Positions 57,618-64,000 of a DNA stretch of 64,000 nucleotides are shown here, piece by piece. The DNA is from Actinomycetota bacterium. Lineage in GTDB: Bacteria > Actinomycetota > Actinomycetes > S36-B12. A program made the position numbers and the translations under genes. The stretch covers positions 86,716 through 150,715 of the forward strand of contig JAUSNB010000063.1 of NCBI GenBank assembly GCA_030645615.1, in the 5' to 3' direction. The notes beneath the pieces were generated by a model. That model was given only the letters and a program-made list of their open reading frames with translations, did not search any database and was not told the origin of the DNA. How positions within the stretch are numbered: the first letter of the stretch is position 1; each line of letters starts with the position of its first letter.

Positions 57618-58945
57618 GGCTCCACCACGACGTCGCCGCCCATCATCGCGGCCCATTGGCGGTGGAAGGCGCGCAGGGTCTTCTCCGTGCGGTCGCCGTC
57701 GACAGCATTGCCCGGCCATCCCACCTCGGTGGGGGTGGCCGGATGGCTCAGTCCGCCGAGGTACGTGATCGGCATGTCGCGGGCGACCTCCCCGACCGAT
57801 GCTTCCGAGATGCCGACGAAGTTCTCGGTGTCGTCCAGCTCGAACATCCCTGAAGGCCCGTTCGTGCGCAGGTAGGCGCGCGACGAGAGGCGCCTCCACT
57901 CGGGGTCTGCATTGCGCGGCTGGAGCAGGAACCACAGTTGCTCGGAGTGCGTGGCCGAGATGGGGTACCGGATGGTGATCCGGAAGTAGCGGGCGTGACG
58001 CCCCGGGCCGTCGATGTTGGTCTTGAAGTTCTCGATGAACGACATGTTCGGGAAGACCGAGCCGTGGCACACGGACAGGGCCGACATCACCTGCTGCTGC
58101 TCCGGGCTGAGGTTGCGGTCGAACTGCTCCCACATGTCCTCGGGATAGCCCCAGTACTTGTTGCCCTCGACGACGACGGGAAGTCTCTGCACGCGGATGG
58201 TGTGGCCGTGCCCGCAGTCGACCGTGCGCCCGGTGAACCGGGGCGTGACGGTGTCGGTCAGCAGTTCGAGATCCTTAGGCGTGGCGAACAGCCCCAGCTC
58301 AACGGCCGTCGCGTGGGTCACCATCGTGTGGTAGCCGTCGCCTGACAGGTTCTCGCCCTCGGTCTTCCAGTTGGCCTTGACGATGTTGCGCACAGGCGTG
58401 CCGACCACTTCGAGGCCGTCGTCGAACTTGCCCATGATCGCTTCGAGGTACCAAGCCAGGTCCCCGAGGTGGTCGCGCAGCGGAATGGCGTCGGGGTCCC
58501 AGTTGGCGAACACCATGCCCATGAACGAGTCGACATGCGCGGGTGCGAAGAGCCCGAGTTGGGACTTGTCGATCCCGTCCCGGCCGTAGACGTCGGGCTG
58601 GTACGTGACCCCGCGGAGGACTCCGGTGTTAGCGAACGTCCAGCCGTGGTAGCTGCATCTGAAGTGGGATGCGTTGCCCTCGTCGGCACGGCAGAGCGGC
58701 ACGCCCCGATGGCGGCAGGTGTTGAGGAACACCCGGACCACGCCGTCCTCGCTGCGCACGACGATCACTCGGTCGCGGCCCATGCGGCGCTGCACGTAGT
58801 CCCCCGGCTCGGGGATCTCGCTCTCATGGGCGAGGAACAGCCACGAGCGCTTGAATACCAGTTCGAGCTCCCGGGCGAACAGTTCCTCGTCGCCCCACAT
58901 GCGGCGAAGGACGGAGACGGGACGGTCTGCCTCGGCGACGCTCAT
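57614..58945 (-). CDS. Aromatic-ring-hydroxylating dioxygenase alpha subunit (Rieske)
   Basis: 443 residues. Rieske site Cys77-x-His79 (CRHRGVPLC) and Cys97-x2-His100 (CSYHGW); mononuclear iron site in GDGYHTMVTH with His206 and His211. Substrate cannot be named; overall length and spacing fit the benzoate/anthranilate-to-biphenyl size class. ATG at 58943-58945 after GGGAGAAAGCC; the longer frame enters the divergent gene. First gene of an operon of ten genes running to 51438. Electron donor likely the ferredoxin at 51438; no reductase is in the window. Confidence 0.94.
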   Translation of the reverse strand: MSVAEADRPVSVLRRMWGDEELFARELELVFKRSWLFLAHESEIPEPGDYVQRRMGRDRVIVVRSEDGVVRVFLNTCRHRGVPLCRADEGNASHFRCSYHGWTFANTGVLRGVTYQPDVYGRDGIDKSQLGLFAPAHVDSFMGMVFANWDPDAIPLRDHLGDLAWYLEAIMGKFDDGLEVVGTPVRNIVKANWKTEGENLSGDGYHTMVTHATAVELGLFATPKDLELLTDTVTPRFTGRTVDCGHGHTIRVQRLPVVVEGNKYWGYPEDMWEQFDRNLSPEQQQVMSALSVCHGSVFPNMSFIENFKTNIDGPGRHARYFRITIRYPISATHSEQLWFLLQPRNADPEWRRLSSRAYLRTNGPSGMFELDDTENFVGISEASVGEVARDMPITYLGGLSHPATPTEVGWPGNAVDGDRTEKTLRAFHRQWAAMMGGDVVVEP

Positions 58946-59036
58946 GGCTTTCTCCCTTCGAGCCGATGTGCGGAGAGTATGGCATCTTTGTCTTCTGTAT
59001 GACAGACTTTGCCACAATTCGAGAGGAGGCACCACC
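58946..59036. promoter_or_regulatory. Divergent promoter of the Rieske operon with a 13-bp inverted repeat
   Basis: TCTGTATGACAGA (arms TCTGT/ACAGA) at 58994-59006. For the leftward operon a -10-like CATACT lies about 58971-58976 with CTGTCA about 18 nt before it, overlapping the repeat. For the rightward gene TTGTCT at 58988-58993 and CACAAT at 59013-59018 are spaced 19 nt, with the repeat between them. Likely operator of the adjacent UTRA-type GntR regulator. Confidence 0.5.
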
Positions 59037-59681
59037 ATCAGCCAGGCAGCCACACCCTCGAAAGCCACAGCGCGGCACGGCCGCCTCCCCTGGCCCACGC
59101 CTGACGAACTTTCCGCCGAGGCGGCGACCGTGTACGACGCCATTGCCCGTGGTCCCCGCGCCTCAGGTCCTCAGCACTTCCGCCTCACCGATGACGCCGG
59201 CCGCCTCGAGGGCCCGTTCAACGCGCTCGTCATAGCCCCGGGAGTCGGCGGGGCCGTGCAGGGACTCGGCTCGGCGATTCGCTTCGGTTCGAGCCTGCCC
59301 ACCCGGCTCAGGGAGATCGCGACCCTCACCGTCGCCAGCGCCGTGCGCAGCGACTTCGAGTGGTACGCCCACGAGGGGATCGGCCGCGCGGCAAGACTCA
59401 CCGACGAGGACATCGTCAGCCTGCATCGCGGGGAGCCAGGCCCGTCGTTCGATGCCACCGACCTTCTGGTCCAGCGAGCCACGCAGACCCTCGTCAGGCA
59501 GCGGACCCTGACTGAGGGCGATGCCGACGAGGGCACCCGACTGCTCGGCGCGAGCGGACTCGTCGAACTCGTCCTGCTCGTGGGGTACTACCTCATGCTG
59601 GACTTGTCCATGCGAGCATTCCACACGCCCCTTCCCTCGGGGCAGGACTCACCTTTCGCCCAACCGGGCAGCCAGGAGTAA
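59037..59681 (+). CDS. Carboxymuconolactone-decarboxylase-family protein with apparent ATC start
   Basis: 214 residues if begun at ATC 59037, which follows AGGAGG with 7-nt spacing and reads (M)SQAAT. No ATG, GTG or TTG lies at a usable distance in frame; the next candidate is a GTG about 90 nt inside that loses conserved sequence. The body (LREIATLTVASAVRSDFEWYAHEGIGRAARLTDEDI) is the CMD core helix pair; the CxxC of AhpD is absent, as in many CMD-like proteins. Could open or decarboxylate a lactone. The regulator gene follows after 3 nt. Confidence 0.8.
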   Translation: MSQAATPSKATARHGRLPWPTPDELSAEAATVYDAIARGPRASGPQHFRLTDDAGRLEGPFNALVIAPGVGGAVQGLGSAIRFGSSLPTRLREIATLTVASAVRSDFEWYAHEGIGRAARLTDEDIVSLHRGEPGPSFDATDLLVQRATQTLVRQRTLTEGDADEGTRLLGASGLVELVLLVGYYLMLDLSMRAFHTPLPSGQDSPFAQPGSQE

Positions 59682-59684
59682 GAG

Positions 59685-60476
59685 ATGGTCGCCAAGCAAA
59701 AGTCGCCCCAGGCTGCCGTCACTGCCATGGTGCCCAAGATCCGGACGGCCTCTCTCTCCGACCAGACCACGAAGGCCCTCCTCGACGCGATCCTCGAACG
59801 GCGCTTTCCGGACGACCGACTGCCTTCGGAGCCAGAACTCGCAGACATGCTCAACGTGAGCAGGACCACGTTGCGGGCGGCCCTGCAATCCCTGGAGCGT
59901 CTCGGCATGGTCAGCCGCGCGCCGGGACGAGGCACCGTCATCCGTACCCACGTGGGTCGCGAGAGCATCATCCTGCAAAGGCTCATCGGCTTCCGGGCGA
60001 TGCTCCAGGCGACCCACGAGAAGGTCGAGTCCCTGGGCCGCTACTGGCGCGACCCTCACCCCGATGCCGACGCCATGGTCGCCCTTCGCCTCACCTCCGA
60101 TACGCCTGTCGTCGCGACGTCCAAGACCTTCCTGGCCGACGGCAAGCCGGCACTGCACATCGAGGACCAGATCCCGTTCTCGTATGTCTCGCAGGCCACC
60201 CAGGAGGCCCTCGCGGCAGGCGAGGAGTTCGAGTTCGATGACTCGATCTTCGCCTTCAGCCAGACCTGGCCCGGCCGGACGATCGACCACGTGGTCGTCG
60301 AGATGGTGCCGATGGTCATCCCAGACTCCCCGGAGTTCCCGCTCGACCTCGCGCCCGGCACGCCGTACGTCATGTTGCTGGAGACCCACTACACCGAGCA
60401 CGGCGAGGCGGTCGCGTTCAGTCGCGTGCACGTCGATGATCGGTACATCCGCTTCCACGTCGTGCGTCACAACTAG
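59685..60476 (+). CDS. GntR-family regulator with UTRA domain (HutC subfamily)
   Basis: 263 residues. Winged helix at about 25-90 (LLDAILERRFPDDRLPSEPELADMLNVSRTTLRAALQSLERLGMVSRAPGRGTV, quoted here only as its span) and C-terminal UTRA ligand domain (about 105-255). HutC-type regulators bind short operators and release them on a pathway intermediate. It most likely controls the divergent promoter at 59.0 kb. ATG start, 3 nt behind the CMD-type gene. Confidence 0.9.
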   Translation: MVAKQKSPQAAVTAMVPKIRTASLSDQTTKALLDAILERRFPDDRLPSEPELADMLNVSRTTLRAALQSLERLGMVSRAPGRGTVIRTHVGRESIILQRLIGFRAMLQATHEKVESLGRYWRDPHPDADAMVALRLTSDTPVVATSKTFLADGKPALHIEDQIPFSYVSQATQEALAAGEEFEFDDSIFAFSQTWPGRTIDHVVVEMVPMVIPDSPEFPLDLAPGTPYVMLLETHYTEHGEAVAFSRVHVDDRYIRFHVVRHN

Positions 60477-60483
60477 GGGACCC

Positions 60484-61227
60484 ATGACGGCCACTCGGGG
60501 CACGGCTGTGGTCAGCGGGGCGGCGCAGGGCATCGGACGAACGTTTGCCGTCGCCCTGGCCGCCGCGGGGCACGACATTGCCATCATCGACACCCAGCCG
60601 GCCGACGAGACCGCGGCGGCGATCGCCAGCGCCGGCCGAGGGGTGATCGCCCACGTGGCGGACGCCTCAGACCCCGTGGCCGTCTCGGCCTTCGGGGACG
60701 CCGTGCGAGGCCGCCTGCCGCGGGTGCGTGTGCTCGTGAACAACGCCGGGATCTCTCCCTACTCACCGTTCCCCGAGACGACCCTCGACATGTGGCACCA
60801 GCTCCTCCGGGTGAACCTCGACAGCATGTTCCTGATCACCCAGGAGTTCCTGCCGGACTTGGTGTCCGGGGACGACGGCCGGATCGTCAACATGACATCG
60901 AGCGTCGTGTGGGACTTCCAGGCCACCAACATGACCGCCTACGCGACGACCAAGGCTGGCATCGTCGGCTTCACGCGCGCGCTCGCGGGCGAGGTCGGGC
61001 ATCTCGGCGTGACGGTCAACTGCATCGCGCCGGGGATCGTTCTCACCCCAGACATCGAGGACCGTGTGCCAGCCGAGCGCCTCGAGACGTACCGGGATCG
61101 GCAGGCGATCAAGAGGCTTGCGGTCCCCGAGGATCTCGTTCCCGCCCTGGACTTCCTCGTGAACGAGCGATCGGGCCACATCACGGGGACGATCGTGCCG
61201 GTGAACGGCGGAAGGGTCGTCCTGTGA
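60484..61227 (+). CDS. Short-chain dehydrogenase/reductase
   Basis: 247 residues. NAD motif VVSGAAQGIGRTFA, NNAGISPYSPF, catalytic Ser-Tyr-Lys in NMTSSVV and YATTKAGIVGF. Classical SDR; oxidises or reduces an alcohol/ketone of the pathway. ATG 7 nt after the regulator stop; GTGA overlap with the VOC gene. Confidence 0.92.
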   Translation: MTATRGTAVVSGAAQGIGRTFAVALAAAGHDIAIIDTQPADETAAAIASAGRGVIAHVADASDPVAVSAFGDAVRGRLPRVRVLVNNAGISPYSPFPETTLDMWHQLLRVNLDSMFLITQEFLPDLVSGDDGRIVNMTSSVVWDFQATNMTAYATTKAGIVGFTRALAGEVGHLGVTVNCIAPGIVLTPDIEDRVPAERLETYRDRQAIKRLAVPEDLVPALDFLVNERSGHITGTIVPVNGGRVVL

Positions 61228-61724
61228 TCCTCGAAGGGACGGGCCTGCGCGGGGTGGACCACATCGGGCTGACCGTGCCCGACCTGGACGAGGCAATCGC
61301 CTTCTTCGGGGAGGCCTTCGGCGCCACCGTCCTGTTCAGGCACGGTGCGTACTCACCGCGGCCAGAGGTGAACGAGCGGAACTTCGCCCGGGCAAGGGAT
61401 GTGGAGGTCGCCGGCATCGCGATGATCCGCATCCTCGACATGAACATCGAACTGCTGCAGTACCGCACGAGCGACCCGCCGCGCACATGGCCATCGACGA
61501 GCAGCACGGGCGGGCACCACGTCGCGTTCTACGTGGAGCAGCTAGAGGAGGCCGTCGATCGGATGCGGGAGGCCGGCATTGAGGTCCTCGGTGAGCCGCT
61601 GCCTCTGTCTGGCCCAGAGGGAGGGCCCGGCAACAGGTTCGTCTACGCCCGAGCGCCTTGGGGGCTGTTCATCGAATTGGTCTCCTATCCCGGCGGCAAG
61701 GCCCACGATCACGCGTCGGTCTGA
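61224..61724 (+). CDS. VOC (glyoxalase fold) family protein
   Basis: 166 residues. GVDHIGLTVPDLDEAIAFF with the metal His and GGHHVAFYVEQLEEAVDRM with the second; ends APWGLFIELVSYPGGKAHD. Closely resembles the VOC protein at 26790, including its ending, so both islands appear to handle a similar intermediate. The 3' end overlaps the convergent SDR gene by 16 bp. Confidence 0.88.
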   Translation: MILEGTGLRGVDHIGLTVPDLDEAIAFFGEAFGATVLFRHGAYSPRPEVNERNFARARDVEVAGIAMIRILDMNIELLQYRTSDPPRTWPSTSSTGGHHVAFYVEQLEEAVDRMREAGIEVLGEPLPLSGPEGGPGNRFVYARAPWGLFIELVSYPGGKAHDHASV

Positions 61725-62488
61725 ACCGGAGCAAGGGGGGCCAGCCTCCGCAGGACCGCCGCCCTCCCCCGCGGCGGCAAGTGGCGCACCATTCCCACCA
61801 GCAGCCGGTACTGCCGGCCCGGGATGCAGACATCCTTCCCAGCAGCCAGGCTCGCGAAGGCCTCCCGAGCGACCCCTGCCGCATCCAGCCACATCCAGGG
61901 CCTCACCCCGCTCGCATCCGTGCCGCTGCGCTGATGGAACTCCGTGCGCGTGAATCCGGGCACCAACGCCATGACCCGCACGCCGTGCGGACGGCACTGG
62001 TTCGCCAGGCCCTGCGTGGCCACCAGCACCCAGGCCTTTGACGCGGCGTAGGTGCCGGCCGACCAGAAGGCTGCCGTGGACGAGACGTTCACGATGGCAC
62101 CTGAACCCCGCACCCGCATGACCTCCGCGGCGACCTGGGAGAGCTCGAGAACCGCCCGCACGTTGACGTCAAGCATGATCCGCTCGGCCTCGGCACTGTC
62201 GAGCGGGAACGGCGCGGTCGTGCCCATCCCGGCCGCGTTGACGACGACGTCGACCGCGTCGGCCGTACGACGGATCGCCGAGGCAACGATGCCAATGCCC
62301 TCGGGCACGGACAGGTCGGCCACGAGAACCTCGTGCCCCGTGCCCGGCAACCCCCGCGCGACCTCCTCCAGTCGAGGTCCAACCCGTCCTACGAGGATGG
62401 TCGCCCACCCGAGCCGGGCCGCCTCTTCCGCGAGGGCCCGGCCGATGCCCGACGAGGCTCCCGTGACGAGGACCCTGCGGGCACTCAT
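61709..62488 (-). CDS. Short-chain dehydrogenase/reductase
   Basis: 259 residues. VLVTGASSGIGRALAEEA at the N-terminus, NAAGMGTTAPF, Ser-Tyr-Lys in NVSSTAAFWSAGTYAASKAW. C-terminal tail of about 40 residues is basic and Pro-rich (VRHLPPRGRAAVLRRLAPL), as in the YqjQ/DltE-type SDRs. ATGA overlap with the next gene upstream. Confidence 0.9.
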   Translation of the reverse strand: MSARRVLVTGASSGIGRALAEEAARLGWATILVGRVGPRLEEVARGLPGTGHEVLVADLSVPEGIGIVASAIRRTADAVDVVVNAAGMGTTAPFPLDSAEAERIMLDVNVRAVLELSQVAAEVMRVRGSGAIVNVSSTAAFWSAGTYAASKAWVLVATQGLANQCRPHGVRVMALVPGFTRTEFHQRSGTDASGVRPWMWLDAAGVAREAFASLAAGKDVCIPGRQYRLLVGMVRHLPPRGRAAVLRRLAPLAPVQTDA

Positions 62489-63243
62489 CGCAGGGACAGC
62501 CCGCCGTCTGGGCGGACGACCTCACCAGTCATGCCGCGCGATGCCGGCGAGGCCAGCCAACAGAAGATTCCGGCGATCTCCTCGGGCTCCATGACTGTTC
62601 CGAGGGGGTTGCGCGAAGCCACGAGTTCCCGCTTGGAGTCCGCGTCCTGGAACAGGGGGCGGCCAGCGTCGCTGCTGCCGTCGAGGCCGATCAGCCCCGT
62701 GATCACTCCGCCCGGGGCAACCGCGTTGACCCGGACATCAGGTGCCAACCAACGGGCGGCCCACCTCAGGATGCCCAACTGGGCATGCTTGGCCGCCGTG
62801 TATGCCACTCCGGCCCCGGTTTGGCCAGCCAGGAAGGACGCATCGGACAGGGTCAGGAGCGCCGTACCCCGCGCCTCACGCAGGGCCGACTCGGCTGCGT
62901 TGATGGCCAGCGCATAGCCGACCACGTCGATGTCGAGCACGGAGCGCAGAGTCGCGGACAAGGCATCGGCGGGAGCGTCCAGCGGCAGTCCGCCGTCGTG
63001 GACGCCCGCGTTTGCCACCAGGACGTCCAGGCCGCCGGCATCCCGGGCTGCTTTCACCGCCTCGGCGTGGGCAGCGGGCACTCGGACGTCACCGATGACG
63101 TTGCGGGCCGCCGCTGAGCAGGGCGCGAGGTCGAGCGACGTGACGTGGTCGCCCAATTCAGCGAAGGCGTGCACGACTGCGAGGCCTATCCCGGACGCCC
63201 CCCCGGTGACGAGTACCCGGCGCGCTCGACCGTCACTCACCAT
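62485..63243 (-). CDS. Short-chain dehydrogenase, cis-dihydrodiol-dehydrogenase-like
   Basis: 252 residues. VLVTGGASGIGLAVVHAFAE, NAGVHDGG, LTLSDASFLAGQTGAGVAYTAAKHA with Ser, Tyr and Lys. The VANAGVHDGG loop and the MEPEEIAGIFCWLAS segment recall BphB-type dihydrodiol dehydrogenases, which re-aromatise the product of Rieske dioxygenases; it would complete the neighbouring operon. Assignment within SDRs is tentative. Confidence 0.85.
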   Translation of the reverse strand: MVSDGRARRVLVTGGASGIGLAVVHAFAELGDHVTSLDLAPCSAAARNVIGDVRVPAAHAEAVKAARDAGGLDVLVANAGVHDGGLPLDAPADALSATLRSVLDIDVVGYALAINAAESALREARGTALLTLSDASFLAGQTGAGVAYTAAKHAQLGILRWAARWLAPDVRVNAVAPGGVITGLIGLDGSSDAGRPLFQDADSKRELVASRNPLGTVMEPEEIAGIFCWLASPASRGMTGEVVRPDGGLSLR

Positions 63244-63255
63244 GACCAGACACCT

Positions 63256-64000
63256 TCACTCGTCGAAGACCCGCGGGCCGGGGTCGCGCAGCAATTGCAT
63301 CGTCGTGCACCGGATGCCTCCGCCGTACTTGATCACCTCATCGTAGGGGACCTCGATGACCTCGACCCCGTGCCGCTGGAGCGCCTCGCGCGTGCGTGGT
63401 GCGCCGCTCGACATCACGACCAGACGCGGCTCGATAGTGATCAGGTTGGCGGCCGCGACCGACTCCATCTCCGCGCGGTCTGCCTCGATCAACTCGTAGC
63501 CGATCGAATGCAGGTAGCGAAGGGTCTCGAAGTCGCACCAGGGCGGGTAGACCAGGGCGAGCCGCCGGTCCAGCGGCGCCACCCACATGTCGGCGTGCAT
63601 CCAGCCGAAGATCTCGGGGTGGTAGTGGTGAAGCGGCCCGGGCGAGCGGGCGACCCACACGCGGTAGCCCGCCCGCTCGAGCACCGGGCGGACCTGCTCG
63701 AGGCCCTCCGCGTTGCAGTCCTGGCTCAGCATTGCCACGATGAAGTCGTCGGCCATGCGAGTGAACGCGCCCCCCTCGCACACGCCCTTGCCGTGGACGG
63801 TGGTGAGGATGGGGCAGCCGATCGACTGGAGGTACTGGGACACGTACCGTGACCTGCCACGCCAGTATGGGGCCCCTTCGCGAGCGATGATCGCCCCGCC
63901 GTTGATCACGAAGCCCGCCGCGGCCGATACAGCGCGCTTCAGCGGGCCGTAGGCCGATCGGGGACTCTCCGGGTAGGTGAAGGTGCGGACGTCGACGCCC
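63256..64000 (-). CDS. Guanidine-modifying enzyme superfamily protein (DDAH/arginine-deiminase-like), partial
   Basis: The frame stays open to the right edge (248 codons seen, N-terminus missing); the first visible residues are GVDVRTFTYPESPRSAYGPL. Superfamily motifs: GKGVCEGGAFTRM (Glu of the EGG loop), WMHADMWVAPLD (catalytic His, Asp) and GGGIRCTTMQL (nucleophilic Cys near the C-terminus). Enzymes of this fold hydrolyse or transfer amidino groups, for example dimethylarginine, arginine or agmatine. Upstream of the SDR pair on the same strand, 12 nt apart. Confidence 0.82.
   Translation of the reverse strand, partial: GVDVRTFTYPESPRSAYGPLKRAVSAAAGFVINGGAIIAREGAPYWRGRSRYVSQYLQSIGCPILTTVHGKGVCEGGAFTRMADDFIVAMLSQDCNAEGLEQVRPVLERAGYRVWVARSPGPLHHYHPEIFGWMHADMWVAPLDRRLALVYPPWCDFETLRYLHSIGYELIEADRAEMESVAAANLITIEPRLVVMSSGAPRTREALQRHGVEVIEVPYDEVIKYGGGIRCTTMQLLRDPGPRVFDE

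Overview
The window is about 64 kb of GC-rich DNA that reads as the chromosome of an actinobacterium. The signs are: GTG/TTG starts, many 4-bp ATGA/GTGA gene overlaps, -10 boxes placed 6-7 bp before the start codon (leaderless transcripts), a lactate-dehydrogenase-like malate dehydrogenase, an NADP isocitrate dehydrogenase of the dimeric type, and the small actinobacterial DUF3017 and DUF5701 proteins. I cannot name the genus. I saw no tRNA, rRNA, CRISPR array, transposase or phage gene, and no stretch above 300 bp lacks a gene.

Layout. 1-20 kb is mostly housekeeping and central carbon metabolism: start of a lipoprotein (left edge), nucleoside hydrolase, methyltransferase plus cupin, an acyl-CoA mutase large subunit without a B12 domain, divergent from sdhCDAB; then a 56-bp tandem repeat behind sdhB, a shortened DUF5701 gene, a large hairpin, a succinate-semialdehyde-type dehydrogenase, a D,D-carboxypeptidase, a 2H phosphoesterase/trpS/CNNM-type operon, icd, mdh, hisC, a PLP decarboxylase and a two-subunit CoA-transferase.

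20-48.5 kb is a catabolic island with its own control logic. A 10-12 bp palindrome with core CAATCGATTG occurs in five promoter positions (23.2, 23.3, 31.5, 34.2 twice, 44.2 kb), and related imperfect sites lie at 44.4 kb. A LacI-family regulator is encoded at 46.5 kb inside the island. The sites would control a branched-chain-type ABC importer (livK-livH-livMG fusion-livF), two creatinase/M24-fold hydrolases that have lost metal ligands, a C-C-bond alpha/beta hydrolase, two 3-hydroxyisobutyrate-type dehydrogenases, a two-subunit molybdenum hydroxylase, an FAD oxidoreductase, a hydratase, cupins, an aldehyde dehydrogenase and others. Between them lies a GntR-controlled module (palindrome ATGGATCCAT, two copies) with a VOC protein and a fused E1-alpha/beta plus E2 2-oxoacid dehydrogenase. 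Together this looks like a complete uptake-and-degradation route for a small nitrogenous or ring compound that I cannot identify; it is the best candidate here for an undescribed system.

48.5-64 kb holds folD, a DMT exporter, a quinone oxidoreductase, and then a tightly overlapping Rieske dioxygenase operon read leftwards (dioxygenase alpha/beta, two small unknown proteins, a DHDPS-type aldolase, an ornithine-cyclodeaminase-type reductase, a cyclase, a nitrilase, a VOC ring-cleavage-type protein, a ferredoxin). Divergent to it are a carboxymuconolactone-decarboxylase-type protein with an apparent ATC start, a UTRA-type GntR regulator, an SDR and a VOC protein. Two more SDRs and a guanidine-modifying-enzyme-type protein run off the right edge. 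This is a second aromatic/heterocyclic catabolic locus.
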